This document shows, piece after piece, positions 41,097-51,832 of a stretch of 52,307 bases of DNA. Position 1 is the first letter of the stretch; each line of letters starts with the position of its first letter. Below the pieces are notes generated by a model that worked only from the letters and a program-made list of their open reading frames with translations, ran no database searches and was not told the DNA's origin. Made by a program: the position numbers and the translations under genes. Origin of the DNA: Poseidonibacter antarcticus (GTDB lineage Bacteria; Campylobacterota; Campylobacteria; Campylobacterales; Arcobacteraceae); the NCBI RefSeq assembly GCF_003667345.1, contig NZ_RCWF01000016.1, positions 1 to 52,307 of the forward strand, in the 5' to 3' direction.

Positions 41097-41449
41097 ATTT
41101 AAACTATATTTAAATTTCTTTGTCGCATTTATGCTAAATGTGCCGACTTAACCATACTATTAGTTATTAGTAACTACAAGAATTTAATAAGTAGCTATCA
41201 GTCAATTTATTAGTTCTATGCAAACATTATCCTCTACATCGTATTTTGGAAACTACCCCTTGCTTTTGAGCAGTTTTTATTAATGAAAAAGTTTTTTCCA
41301 GAAAGACTTGAAATTTTGAAAATGTTCAATAAGTACATGTTGTTGAACAGTCCTAACTTCTTATTTCTATTTAGGATACTCATTACGATAATAATATACT
41401 TTTCAGTTCCAAATAAAAAGGCATAATCGTAAGTGATTTTGAAATAATA
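41097..41449. other. Non-coding gap right of the recombinases
   Basis: No gene is visible. Just after the recombinase, an imperfect hairpin (GTCGCATTT ... AAATGTGCCGAC, ~41122-41148) may terminate transcription. GTTGTTGAACA at 41339-41349 recurs at 49093-49103. The rest is unremarkable AT-rich sequence. Confidence 0.4.
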
Positions 41450-42253
41450 TTAATAACAATCAAATAATATTAACTCAAGTATGATTTTTTTAGATGAATC
41501 ATCGGCATTTTTAAAAATATATGAAATTGAAGTTTTAGAACTATCTTTAACATATGAATCAAAATTCTTATGTTTTATCATTGCCTTCTTTGCAGTTTCA
41601 ATTAATTTTGAAAAAGCTTTAATATCTTTATTAAAAATAATTAAAGCTGTATATTCATCTCTCCATGTTACATATCGCATGAATAATTGGTCTATTGCTT
41701 TTAATAATTCACTTTCTCCGTGCCAAATTTTACATTCACCAATAAAAACATTCTCACCATCATTATTTTGTATTAGAATATCAGTTTTACCTATCTTATT
41801 AAATGTTTCCCCTGTTGTGGTATGAGATGTCGAAATAGAGTTCAAATGAGGTAAAAAATAATCTCTATAACCTTCTTCATCAAACTTTGATTTTAAAGAG
41901 TTTAGTTTTTCAATATTTCGACCAAATGTGTTCATCTCTAAAACAATTTGTCTGTATGATTTTTCACTCATCTCTGATAATTTATCTATAATAAAAATTG
42001 GGTCGAAAGGTCTTGATTCAAAAAAACAATCTAATTGTGATATAACCTCTTCTTCCGTTTCTTCAATCTCATAAAATTCTGCAGGATAAAGAGTTAAATC
42101 TATTCTATTATTTTCTGTAATATTAACTTTTTTAATAGATTGAAGTTCATTTAATAATTTCTGAATAGTTTCTAATTTATCATTGTTTCTCAGTTTAACT
42201 TTTAAATAGTTTTTATCATATACACTTCTTTGTTCAATTGTATAATTTACCAC
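41450..42253 (-). CDS. PD-(D/E)XK nuclease-like protein
   Basis: 267 aa. The C-terminal domain has DEEGYRDYFLPHLN, TTTGETFNKIGKTDILIQ (D158) and VFIGECKIWHG (E173, K175), the D...ExK core of restriction-endonuclease-like folds, followed by AIDQLFMRYVTWRDEYTALIIFNK. The N-terminal half is unassigned. It lies downstream of the Hsp90-like and SNF2 helicase genes on the same strand, with a 330-bp gap, so membership of the same system is probable but not certain. Confidence 0.7.
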   Translation of the reverse strand: MVNYTIEQRSVYDKNYLKVKLRNNDKLETIQKLLNELQSIKKVNITENNRIDLTLYPAEFYEIEETEEEVISQLDCFFESRPFDPIFIIDKLSEMSEKSYRQIVLEMNTFGRNIEKLNSLKSKFDEEGYRDYFLPHLNSISTSHTTTGETFNKIGKTDILIQNNDGENVFIGECKIWHGESELLKAIDQLFMRYVTWRDEYTALIIFNKDIKAFSKLIETAKKAMIKHKNFDSYVKDSSKTSISYIFKNADDSSKKIILELILFDCY

Positions 42254-42284
42254 TTATATTTCCTTTTTAACTAAATTATTAGAA

Positions 42285-42478
42285 TTATTCTGAGGATGGA
42301 AATTCTGACTGCAACAAATCTTTTTGAGATAAAGCTTCTTTAGTTTCTTATTTAAGTTGCAAAAGTTCATCTTCTTGTTTTTTTCTAATATTTCGATTTT
42401 GAACATACATTATACCGATTACAATAATCGCAAATAGAGCGATCACTATTGTTTTATAGGTTTTATCCCTTTTTATTT
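42285..42478 (-). pseudogene. Remnant of a small membrane protein gene
   Basis: The frame reads KTYKTIVIALFAIIVIGIMYVQNRNIRKKQEDELLQLK, a TAA (42348-42350), then ETKEALSQKDLLQSEFPSSE and stop. A single hydrophobic helix followed by a coiled segment, no start codon. It explains most of the 42254-42585 gap; the remainder holds nothing I recognise. Confidence 0.4.
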
Positions 42479-42585
42479 TAATCTAATTCTTGTGATTTTA
42501 ACAAGTCAAAAAACATCACTAAGTGTCGTTCCGCAAAATAGTTTTTTCATTTTTAAATGACTTTTTCAATTATTTCAAGAAATTT

Positions 42586-45500
42586 CTAATTTTTTAAACA
42601 CATTAAATTAAAAAAATCTGAAAAATGTTCTTCAGTATAGAAAATATATTCATCTTTATTTAAAAGTCTTATAGGTATTTTATACATATCCATTTCTATA
42701 AAATCATAACATTCTGGTATTTTTATTTCTTTAGTTTCATTAGTTGTTACCTTGCAAAAATCATCAAAAGAGAAATTACTTAAATCTATATCTTTTTTTT
42801 CTAAATTTGATAAAAACTTTGATTTATAGTCTCCATACTTTAAAATTGAATGACATCTAGAACATAAACATAGCGAACTTCCTGATTCTATTATATTTGA
42901 TGATTGTTTTGTAATTTTTTGACTTAACCAATCGAATATTTCAAAATATTTACCTTGATTATCCTTTTTATCAAATGTAAAACCACATATTTGGCAATAT
43001 CCATGATATTCTTTAGCTAAAAAGTTTTTAGTCTCATCTAAACCAAATTTTATCTTACTACTTGAATGTTTTTTTCTTATTTCTTGATTAGATTTTTGTA
43101 AATTTTCTTGTAATTTCTTTTTAGATCTTTCAATATATTCTTTTTGATCTTCCAATATTGAAGGATTTAGATCTTTTTCTCTTTTTTCAATATCTTTATC
43201 ATGAGATTTCATAGCTTCTAATAAATTAGGATTATCATCTTTTCTAGATATATTTTTTTCTTGATTGATAAATTTCTTTAATTTTTCTGGTGTTATTCCT
43301 GCATTTTGTGCATCCTCCAATAGATCTCGAGAATAACCTGTACTATCTTGAATTATTTTATCTGTTTTTTTATATTCTTCTTGATTTCTTTTAATATTCT
43401 CTCCAAATCCAATTGCTGTCATCCAGCCTTTTGAATCATCATATATAAATTCTTTGGGGAGCATATTTTGTTCAATATCTGCAGGTTTGTGAAATACATT
43501 ATTTTTATCAGGAATCCATTCTATTTCTTTCAAATTGTAAATTAAACTTGAGGGTGCAGAGTTTAAGGATGATGTTTTAATTCTTCTATATCTGGCTAAT
43601 TGTTTATTTTCATCACTTGCAATAATTGTTTGCCATAATATAAGACTTATTTCATATTTAGGCTCTTTAAATAGTTTTGATAAGTCTTCAATATCAAAAT
43701 CTTCATCAATTGTGTAATCAGATTCATTTCCATACTCTTTTATCTTTGCTCTATCAGGATGCTCCCAATATATATATTGTTTTTTAATTGGAATTGTTGT
43801 TAATACACCCATTTTTTTTATGAATTCTAAGAAAAATTTTTGACTTGACAATTCTTTGTAACACTCATGCAGCGTATAACAACCATCTATACCATTTATA
43901 AAATTTAAATCATTGTCTATATATGGTTTTGAAAATAGTATCTTATTTGCATTTACTAATTTATTTTGATTATTAAATAAAATAGTTTTATTTTTAAATA
44001 AATCAAGATTATTTAGTCCAGTTCTAAAATATTCTAAAAATAGATTCCAATGTTCTAAATGCCTCACTTTTGAGACTTTTGAATTATTATTTTCATAATA
44101 ATTACAGTTGTAAGCTTCATGATCTAAAATAAGTTTTATCTCTTCTTGTAAATCTATTGTTTTTACATCTAATAATTCTAAAAAACCTCTCGATTTACTT
44201 GAATTTAAATACGTCAAGGGTTCAACAATATAATTTTTATTGATATATTTAGATGTTGATTCAAAAAAACAATTTTTTTGCTCAAAATTTACTTTGCCAT
44301 TTTTAAGTTTTATTACACTTTTGAATAAATCAGAGTCAATAATATTATACTTCATCTTTATATTTATATCATAAAGTAATTCATAGAATTTTTTAAACCA
44401 TTCATTATCTTTATCTTTTAAGAATAACTTATTTATAGAACCTTCCTCGCAAATATGGTTATCTATAGTATCAATAAAATCTTCATCCGTTATTGATTTT
44501 ATTTCCAATTGTTTTAAAAACTTATCCTCTCTACTATTAAGTTGTGATGGATTCCTAGCCCAATAAATTGAATTATCTTCATCAATTATATATTGCAAAT
44601 CATCTTCACTAATTAATTTTTTTATTTTACTTGAAGCTCTGTAGCACATATTTGCAGGCATAAAATTCTTATTTTCCGTTAACACATAAGGTTCCCAATT
44701 AAATGTGTCTATTATTTCAAGTAAAATAGGTTCATAAAACTCTTCTAAATTATCTTCATGTATTGGTAAAACTTGTAAAAAATTAAAATCTAAGTAATCA
44801 TTCTTTTTCATATATTCAATAGATTCTATTATTAATTCTGAAATTAAATCTCTTAATTGACTATTTTCCTCCAAGTTTTTTATACTATCTCTTGCAACTG
44901 TTGAAGCAAAGGGTGCATGAATATGAAATTTTAATTTACTTGACTCTTTTTCTGCAGGAAAATAAATTGAAACTTTCCCATTGATAGGAATTGTAATTTC
45001 TCGTTGAGTTTTTTCATCTACTTCTAATTTGAAAGCTGTTGATACAAATAATGTCTCGCTATTTGGTAAGTACTTTTTAAATCTCAACCATTTAGAGGAT
45101 GTTTTCTTATATTGGTTTGATATAAAAACTCTCTCTGGAGTTATTTCTTCTCTTGCTAATGTATTACTTTTATCATCATGACGATATATAATCTTTTGAA
45201 TATTATTTAAAAATAAAAGAGTATTGTCCTGAATATTTAATAGTCCTTTTTGTATTTCAGAAAATGCATTAGTTTTACTCTTTTGAATATTATTAAATGG
45301 AAATATCATAATTGTTATAGATGAATCATGCCTATCTAAAGGAGTGATTTCTATTGGAACTACAAGATCATTAATTTCAAAATTATATTTCCCAGAATAG
45401 ATTTTGGGACTGTTTGTATATGTAAATACAGCTTTAAAACCAACTCCAAATTTTCCTATCTTATTAATATCATTTGCTTTTGTACCTTGTCCTATACTCG

Positions 45501-45756
45501 TAATACCTTCTAAATCTTTATCTTCAAAAACTCTACCATTATGGGAAAACTTTAATTCATTTTGTTTTAATTCAAAACTTACCTCTGTTGCTTGTGCATC
45601 TTCTGCATTTTGTAAAAGTTCATAAATGAAATGTGCATTATCTGGATATAGTTCCGTAAGTAAATTATTAATTCCTGCATCAAAATTATTATCTTTTGTA
45701 CTGTCAACCCATAATTGTCTTTTATTATATAATTCTAATATCTTTTTATTACTCAT
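42586..45756 (-). CDS. Hsp90/sacsin-like ATPase with C-terminal zinc/HNH-like domain
   Basis: 1056 aa. The N-terminus is a GHKL ATPase of the Hsp90/sacsin type: FIYELLQNAEDA (E46, N50, D53), SHNGRVF, ITSIGQGTKA, GKFGVGFKAVF. The middle ~650 residues are unassigned. Residues ~850-930 are coiled coil, and ~960-1030 carry YCQICGFTF ... CLCSRCHSIL, a paired-cysteine zinc site of HNH-like type (nuclease residues not certain). The start overlaps the helicase stop by 8 bases (ATGAGTAA). Proteins combining this ATPase with helicases and nucleases are common in defence islands. Confidence 0.7.
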   Translation of the reverse strand: MSNKKILELYNKRQLWVDSTKDNNFDAGINNLLTELYPDNAHFIYELLQNAEDAQATEVSFELKQNELKFSHNGRVFEDKDLEGITSIGQGTKANDINKIGKFGVGFKAVFTYTNSPKIYSGKYNFEINDLVVPIEITPLDRHDSSITIMIFPFNNIQKSKTNAFSEIQKGLLNIQDNTLLFLNNIQKIIYRHDDKSNTLAREEITPERVFISNQYKKTSSKWLRFKKYLPNSETLFVSTAFKLEVDEKTQREITIPINGKVSIYFPAEKESSKLKFHIHAPFASTVARDSIKNLEENSQLRDLISELIIESIEYMKKNDYLDFNFLQVLPIHEDNLEEFYEPILLEIIDTFNWEPYVLTENKNFMPANMCYRASSKIKKLISEDDLQYIIDEDNSIYWARNPSQLNSREDKFLKQLEIKSITDEDFIDTIDNHICEEGSINKLFLKDKDNEWFKKFYELLYDINIKMKYNIIDSDLFKSVIKLKNGKVNFEQKNCFFESTSKYINKNYIVEPLTYLNSSKSRGFLELLDVKTIDLQEEIKLILDHEAYNCNYYENNNSKVSKVRHLEHWNLFLEYFRTGLNNLDLFKNKTILFNNQNKLVNANKILFSKPYIDNDLNFINGIDGCYTLHECYKELSSQKFFLEFIKKMGVLTTIPIKKQYIYWEHPDRAKIKEYGNESDYTIDEDFDIEDLSKLFKEPKYEISLILWQTIIASDENKQLARYRRIKTSSLNSAPSSLIYNLKEIEWIPDKNNVFHKPADIEQNMLPKEFIYDDSKGWMTAIGFGENIKRNQEEYKKTDKIIQDSTGYSRDLLEDAQNAGITPEKLKKFINQEKNISRKDDNPNLLEAMKSHDKDIEKREKDLNPSILEDQKEYIERSKKKLQENLQKSNQEIRKKHSSSKIKFGLDETKNFLAKEYHGYCQICGFTFDKKDNQGKYFEIFDWLSQKITKQSSNIIESGSSLCLCSRCHSILKYGDYKSKFLSNLEKKDIDLSNFSFDDFCKVTTNETKEIKIPECYDFIEMDMYKIPIRLLNKDEYIFYTEEHFSDFFNLMCLKN

Positions 45757-48649
45757 TTATCATCCCCACAATCCCTAAAATCTCAAAACTACTAGTAATC
45801 TCTTTTTTACTTTCTAAATCTTGAACCTTTTTGTCTCTTTGTATTTTTAGATTTTCAATCTCACCAATCCTCATTCTTTTTACATCTTCTTGTAATACTT
45901 TTTGTTCAAGTCTTTTTACTTTTTTAATTTGTTTATTAAAATAGTTTTGAATAGAACTGATTTTTATATCGATAAGCCTATTTTGAGCTTCTTTTTCTAT
46001 TTCTTTTTGTTTTTCAATATTTTTTATAATATATTTAGTAGATTTTGATTTGATATCTTCAAAGTTTATATCTGTTTTATTGTCTGTTTTAGAACAATCA
46101 TTGATAAAATCAAAGTAATCAAGTTCCTCTATATATGAGAAAGAATTATCAAGAATAATAGTTTTAATATATGACTTAGTTTTTAATTGTTTAAAATCTA
46201 CTCTATAGATAATTGCAAATCCTGAATGGTATTTACTACTATGTGTGAAAGAGTAAACAGTTTTATGATTTTTGTCTTTTGTGATGATTGACATTATAGG
46301 GTTATTTAAATATAGATATAAAGTTTGTAAATTATCATTGTTGTTACTTGTAAATGTTATTTTTAATTCTTTGTATCTGTGTATTTTTTGAAGTAATATT
46401 CGCTCTTCTTTATATTTTAGAGGCTCTTTTCTTTTATCGCTCATATTTTGTTTTAGAATATTAAAAAATTGTTTTAGGTTTTCAGATGAAAGCTTTATAC
46501 TTCCATCTTTTAACTTTAAGAAGTTTATTTCATTGTTTTGAAGATATTTACTTACTATTTGTTTGCTTTGTTCTTGTAGAATATTTACTTTTAATGGCTT
46601 TAATAAACTATTTTCTTGTTCTTTATAGTTTAAATCTTCATTTAACATCTTATCAAACTCTTTTGAGTGTTTAGATATCTCTAATTTTTTTCGCTCTAAT
46701 GCTAGTTCTTTTAGATTTAATTTTTCATCTATCTCTTCTTGAGATAATTTCATTAACTCAGAAATATTAAACTCTTTTTCTAACTCTCCTAATATCGGTT
46801 CTAATTCTCCTATTGAACTTTCAAATATATTTAATTTACCATATAATTTATTTAAAATTCTATCTTCAATTGAACCTATGATACAAAGATTAAAGATATG
46901 TAATTTATCAAACTTTTGACCAATTCTATCAATTCTACCAATACGTTGTTCAACTCGCATAGGATTCCAAGGTAAATCATAATTAATAACTACATTACAA
47001 AACTGCATATCAAGACCTTCACTTCCAACTTCACTTGAAAGTAAAATATCAAAGGAACCATTTTTAAACTCTTTTATTTTTGCAAATCTATCTTCTATTG
47101 AGAAATCACCATGTATCTTTCCTACACTGTAACCAAGTTTTTGAAGTTTAATTTCAAGATAATCTAGCGTTTTTTTGAAAAAAGAAAAAACTATCATTTG
47201 TTTTATCTTTTGAGATTTTAAGTCTTTTAAAATCTCTTCAAATTTTATGAATTTTGAATCATCTTGACCAATTAATTCACCTTTTATAATGATGTTATCA
47301 AGATATTTAATAGCTTCTTTACGAATATCAATATCTTCATGATAATCCTCTAAATCATCTATGTCTTTTATAAATAATTTACCACTTTTTTTAATCTCTT
47401 TAAAACTTTCTAAAGAAGCAATCATAGATGAACTAGCCATTCTTTCAGGCATTATTGTTATAAACCCTTGAGGAGTTTCTGGATTTAAAAACTTTACAAA
47501 CTCTATAACTGCATCATAATAAGCACTTTCTTCTTCTGTTATATTTACAATAATAGAAGAAGCATTTCTTGGAGTTGATAACCCTACATCTTTTTTCTTT
47601 GTTCTATTAATAATAAAACTTAAATGATCAGCTTTAATAAGATTATCTATAAATTCTATTTTCTGAATATTTTCAATGTTATTTGAGACTAGAATTTCAT
47701 TAAAAATAGTTTTTAAGAAAGTTGGATATTTATCATTTTCATTTTCACGTATAAATGTTTTTATATCATATAATGGGGTATTGTTACGAAGAAGTGAAAT
47801 AAGTTTATGTATCATTGAATTTGGTTTTAACATTTTTTCAAAATAATCATAATCTTTAAAATAATCATTATCTAATAACGATAAAATATTAAATAAATCA
47901 CTTAATGAGTTTTGAACAGGCGTAGCTGTTAAAAAGATAATATGCTCTGATAATGATGTTATTATTTCAGCACTATCAAATGTCGAAGTATCATTATTTC
48001 TCATAGTATGAGCTTCATCCATAATTAAAAAATCAACTTCAAAAAAACTATTATTTAATTTTTTCATAACTCTTTCATCTCTTAGAGTATGGTATGAAAT
48101 AATGATTTTTTCATGAATTAGTTTTGAATTACTATAATTTTCTACTTCATCTATAAAGTTTATAAATTGGTTTGTTTTATAAATAGTAAAATACTCATCA
48201 AATCTTATATTTAATTCTTCTTGCCATTTATATGTAAGAGAAGATGGAACAATAATCAAGGATATTTTTAATTCTTCTCTTTTATCTATTTCTTTGTAAA
48301 TCATACCAGCTTCAATAGTTTTACCAAGTCCTACTTCATCTGCAATTAGCACTCTATTATTTTCAGAATTTAGAAATTTAACTAAAGGTTTATATTGATG
48401 TGGTTCAGGAGTTAATCTATTTGTGTTAAAGGAATATAGTATATCACTTAGAGGATTTCTTATGCAATTAATAAAAATATTTTCTTGTAACTCATTTAAA
48501 GATGAAGTCTTGATATTAGATGATAAGAATTCAATTTCATTTTTTAAAACTGTTTTATATTCTCCATCAAGAAGTATTTCACAATATTCATCCAATTCTT
48601 CTATTATTATAATATTTTGATTGGTTTGTTTATATATTCCTTTTTTCAA
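45749..48649 (-). CDS. SNF2-family helicase/translocase
   Basis: 966 aa from TTG at 48649, with AGGAG 5 bases upstream. Motifs: I, DEVGLGKTIEAGM (104-116); II, DEAH (211-214); III, FLTATPVQNS; and the C-terminal lobe with VFSFFKKTLDYLE, SSEVGSEGLDMQFCNVVINYDLPWNPMRVEQRIGRIDRIGQ. Residues ~600-966 are helical and coiled. This is the RapA/HepA-like SNF2 type that appears with restriction and other defence genes. It is first gene of the three-gene set; no island promoter motif precedes it. Confidence 0.88.
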   Translation of the reverse strand: MKKGIYKQTNQNIIIIEELDEYCEILLDGEYKTVLKNEIEFLSSNIKTSSLNELQENIFINCIRNPLSDILYSFNTNRLTPEPHQYKPLVKFLNSENNRVLIADEVGLGKTIEAGMIYKEIDKREELKISLIIVPSSLTYKWQEELNIRFDEYFTIYKTNQFINFIDEVENYSNSKLIHEKIIISYHTLRDERVMKKLNNSFFEVDFLIMDEAHTMRNNDTSTFDSAEIITSLSEHIIFLTATPVQNSLSDLFNILSLLDNDYFKDYDYFEKMLKPNSMIHKLISLLRNNTPLYDIKTFIRENENDKYPTFLKTIFNEILVSNNIENIQKIEFIDNLIKADHLSFIINRTKKKDVGLSTPRNASSIIVNITEEESAYYDAVIEFVKFLNPETPQGFITIMPERMASSSMIASLESFKEIKKSGKLFIKDIDDLEDYHEDIDIRKEAIKYLDNIIIKGELIGQDDSKFIKFEEILKDLKSQKIKQMIVFSFFKKTLDYLEIKLQKLGYSVGKIHGDFSIEDRFAKIKEFKNGSFDILLSSEVGSEGLDMQFCNVVINYDLPWNPMRVEQRIGRIDRIGQKFDKLHIFNLCIIGSIEDRILNKLYGKLNIFESSIGELEPILGELEKEFNISELMKLSQEEIDEKLNLKELALERKKLEISKHSKEFDKMLNEDLNYKEQENSLLKPLKVNILQEQSKQIVSKYLQNNEINFLKLKDGSIKLSSENLKQFFNILKQNMSDKRKEPLKYKEERILLQKIHRYKELKITFTSNNNDNLQTLYLYLNNPIMSIITKDKNHKTVYSFTHSSKYHSGFAIIYRVDFKQLKTKSYIKTIILDNSFSYIEELDYFDFINDCSKTDNKTDINFEDIKSKSTKYIIKNIEKQKEIEKEAQNRLIDIKISSIQNYFNKQIKKVKRLEQKVLQEDVKRMRIGEIENLKIQRDKKVQDLESKKEITSSFEILGIVGMINE

Positions 48650-49147
48650 TGCAGCTCCTGAATGAAATGATAGAAATATATTATAATTAGATAATCATTG
48701 ATAAAAATATTTTCTAGAATAAAATAATAACATAAAACATTAATAATTATTAATCTTTTTACTAAACATGAATAAAAAAAGTTATTTTCTTACTATTATT
48801 CCCATAATCTAAATTAAGAAAATCTATTTATTAAAAAACGACTAAACTTCCGAATACTCTTTCTTGAGTAATATTTCACCAATTAATAAAACAATAATTT
48901 CATCATTCCTTTTAGTATTGTAAATTCTATATCATGAAGTTACTGGAGAGATAATTAAAATTCATACTCAGAATTAGAAGATTCTTAGACAAAACAAGAA
49001 ATACCACAACCTGTACTTATGGAGTTTGTTTAAAAATTCAACTCTTTTTGGAACAAGGTTTCCATTTGTAAAAAATGCTCCAAATATAAGAGGTTGTTGA
49101 ACACTCCCGCGACGCTCTTTTTGCGTTCGTTGCAAGCTTCTGTTAGG
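48650..49147. other. Non-coding gap with gene scrap and attC-like segment
   Basis: 48931-48990 encodes a scrap HEVTGEIIKIHTQN, stop, KILR on the plus strand; a related scrap lies at 52125-52179. 49093-49148 runs from GTTGTTGAACACTCCCGCGA to GTTAGGC, with an imperfect internal hairpin, ending at the TrlF-like gene stop. No full gene. Confidence 0.4.
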
Positions 49148-51832
49148 CTAAAGTTGTATCCCATACTTTTTTTCTCTCTTTTCAAAAGCAAAACTACCGC
49201 CTTCTAAAATATTACAAATATCAGCTCTAATCCCTTTATTATCTATTACATTTCCCTCTTCAATCGCACCTGCCTGATAACTAATTACTTCATTGTCATT
49301 ATTAGCTACGATTACTTGTTCAACATCTGTATTAACAACAAGATTTGCATTATGGGTAACAATGATAACTTGTCTGTACTTTTTAATTTTTCTAAAAAGT
49401 GGAACTAATTGTTGCATAATGAATTCATTATCTAAATCATCCTCAGGTTGGTCAAAAACAAAAGGACTACCAAAAGGATCAGTAGCTAGTTTTAATGAAA
49501 CATAAAATGTACCTCTTTGTCCTACCGAAAGTTTATTTACAGTCTTTCCTTTATATGTAAATATAGCATTAACATATAAATAGTTTTTAATACTATTTGG
49601 TGAAAACAAATAGTTATGAAGTTCAAATCTACCACCTTTATTAAAAAATTCTGATTGCCAAAACAAATCTTCTATTTTTTTATTTTCATTATTTATTTTT
49701 ACTATTTCTTCACCAGTTACTAATTTAAAATAATCTTCCTCTGATTCAACATTAAATGTTTCTTTTAGTCTATCAATAGTACTCTGTGAACCTTTTCCTC
49801 GAAACTTACCACTATTTAAACAGTTTTCTAATCCATGATAAAACTTATCAACATCAAATATCACTTGTCCTTGAATTTCAATATCTTGAAGCATTTCTTT
49901 TACTAAGTTATTTTGCTCTTCATTCCAATCAGGTTTCTTTTGTTTTAAAGATTGAAATGCCACATCAATATTTAACTTTTTATCTTGCATAAATTTTTCA
50001 TATTCTAATGATAGTTCACTTCTTCGTTTTACATAAGCTTTATATTGCATTGTTCTATTGTCTATTTCTGATAATTTTAATTTTGCATTATCTATAATTT
50101 TTTGATATTCAGTAACTTTGCTTAATAATGAAGATATATCCTGATGTATACCTTGTTCTTGAAATTTCAATACTATTATTTCATTATTTTTTTTGGTTGC
50201 TGTTATTTCAATTTCATACTTACTGATATTTTCTTTTATATTTTCAATTGTAGTATAAATATCAATTTTAGGTATTTGTTTTATGGTATAAGGATTTTTG
50301 TTTGTTATGTCAATATCTTGATTTATTTCATTTAAATTTCTTTCTATTTGAGATAAAAGATTTTTTAATTGCATAATGAAATTATTTCTTTCATTGATAT
50401 TTTTAGAGTTTAACTGATAGTCTTGTATCAACTTTTCATTTTGTGGACTAGTCAATGTACCTATTAGTTTTGTATTATTATCAATTAAATTATTTTGGTA
50501 GCCTGGATTATTTATTTTATTGCCATTTTCATCAATCGCTTTCCAGTAATCAACAACAAAACTTCTATATTTTCCAATTATATCAGCCATTTCATCAGCA
50601 AATATAGATGAATATTCTTCATTACTAATTCTAAGCATTTTTTTGATTTCATCACTTAAATCATCAGGTTTTTTACTAAATGTTTGAATATCCCCTTGCG
50701 ATACATGCAAGTAAGCATAAGTATCATCATCAGTAATAAACTCTTGCTCTGTCCCATCACCTTTATCCAATGTTATACTCAATTCTTCAACATTAACATC
50801 TCTAGCATTTAATGATCTTACAGTATTGAATTTTGAATACATAGCATCAAGAAATAAGCTTTTCCCCGTACCTCTACCACCTATAATGGCAACCATATTT
50901 TTATTTAAATCTATTTTTTTAGATAAAAATTTAATCTCTTGATTTTCGAATATTGTACCACTAATTTTTACAGCTTTGAAGTAAGGTTTTACATATGTTT
51001 TTTCTATAAAATCATCTGTTTGTTCAACTCTTCCTTCTGGCTCAATGACAACTTGTCTTAATCCTTCAAAAGTTGGTTTTGCTTTAATCCAAGTATATTT
51101 ATCTCCTATACCATAAATATCTTCTCCTAAACTGTTTACAGCATGTGCATCGGAACAAACAAAAACTGGTTTAGGCATTGAACCTATATATCTAGTATCT
51201 GATAAAAAGAAATCTCTATCACTTTCTCTTCCAAGTATAATTTGTCCATTTTTTTCTATTTCAATAGCTATGTCTGATGAACGTCCTCCTTTTCTATCAG
51301 GACGAAATCCACCATAACCATTTGGACAAACTGCTATTAAAAAATCAATACCAAATTTTAGTGATGACTTTAGATGTTTTATTAATTCTTTAAAATCTAC
51401 AGTAATATCTTCAATTCTTTTTTCTGCTGAAGTTAATGAATGTTTAGAACAATATACATTATGTCCAGTAGCTGTTGCTGTTGTCGCTAAAATTAGTTTT
51501 GAGATAATTTCATTAATGATAGTTGTATTTATGTGTTCAGCAAATATACAATGTACATTTATCCATTCTCCATCTTTATTTTGTTGAGAAACTCTAAATT
51601 CTAAATTACCTAGAACTGCTATATTGGCATCTTTTGATGCAATGGCTTCTCTTATATCTTCTAGTTCATTGTCTTCAAAATAAAAATAATTTGTTATTCC
51701 AATAAGAGCAAGGTTTTTTTGAATAATTTTATTAACAAATTGTTCTACGGTTATATTTTTATATTGATTATTCTGATGTGTAAGTGGTGAATGAATATGT
51801 AAATCCCATTTTTGCCATGTTGAACCTATCAT
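49148..51832 (-). CDS. PHP-domain AAA ATPase (TrlF-like)
   Basis: 894 aa. The N-terminus is a PHP-type metal-dependent phosphoesterase (KWDLHIHSPLTH, D10/H12/H14; later CSDAHAVNS). From ~300: MVAIIGGRGTGKSLFLDAMYSKF (Walker A of an SMC/RecF-type ATPase), a long coiled coil (~450-640), LSVGQRGTFYVSLKLA (signature) and FVFDQPEDDLDNEFI (Walker B), then VIIVTHNANLV. I know this architecture as the TrlF family, found in defence contexts; substrate unknown to me. Ribosome binding site GGGAGACAATTA. Its upstream region has its own, different repeats. Confidence 0.83.
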   Translation of the reverse strand: MIGSTWQKWDLHIHSPLTHQNNQYKNITVEQFVNKIIQKNLALIGITNYFYFEDNELEDIREAIASKDANIAVLGNLEFRVSQQNKDGEWINVHCIFAEHINTTIINEIISKLILATTATATGHNVYCSKHSLTSAEKRIEDITVDFKELIKHLKSSLKFGIDFLIAVCPNGYGGFRPDRKGGRSSDIAIEIEKNGQIILGRESDRDFFLSDTRYIGSMPKPVFVCSDAHAVNSLGEDIYGIGDKYTWIKAKPTFEGLRQVVIEPEGRVEQTDDFIEKTYVKPYFKAVKISGTIFENQEIKFLSKKIDLNKNMVAIIGGRGTGKSLFLDAMYSKFNTVRSLNARDVNVEELSITLDKGDGTEQEFITDDDTYAYLHVSQGDIQTFSKKPDDLSDEIKKMLRISNEEYSSIFADEMADIIGKYRSFVVDYWKAIDENGNKINNPGYQNNLIDNNTKLIGTLTSPQNEKLIQDYQLNSKNINERNNFIMQLKNLLSQIERNLNEINQDIDITNKNPYTIKQIPKIDIYTTIENIKENISKYEIEITATKKNNEIIVLKFQEQGIHQDISSLLSKVTEYQKIIDNAKLKLSEIDNRTMQYKAYVKRRSELSLEYEKFMQDKKLNIDVAFQSLKQKKPDWNEEQNNLVKEMLQDIEIQGQVIFDVDKFYHGLENCLNSGKFRGKGSQSTIDRLKETFNVESEEDYFKLVTGEEIVKINNENKKIEDLFWQSEFFNKGGRFELHNYLFSPNSIKNYLYVNAIFTYKGKTVNKLSVGQRGTFYVSLKLATDPFGSPFVFDQPEDDLDNEFIMQQLVPLFRKIKKYRQVIIVTHNANLVVNTDVEQVIVANNDNEVISYQAGAIEEGNVIDNKGIRADICNILEGGSFAFEKREKKYGIQL

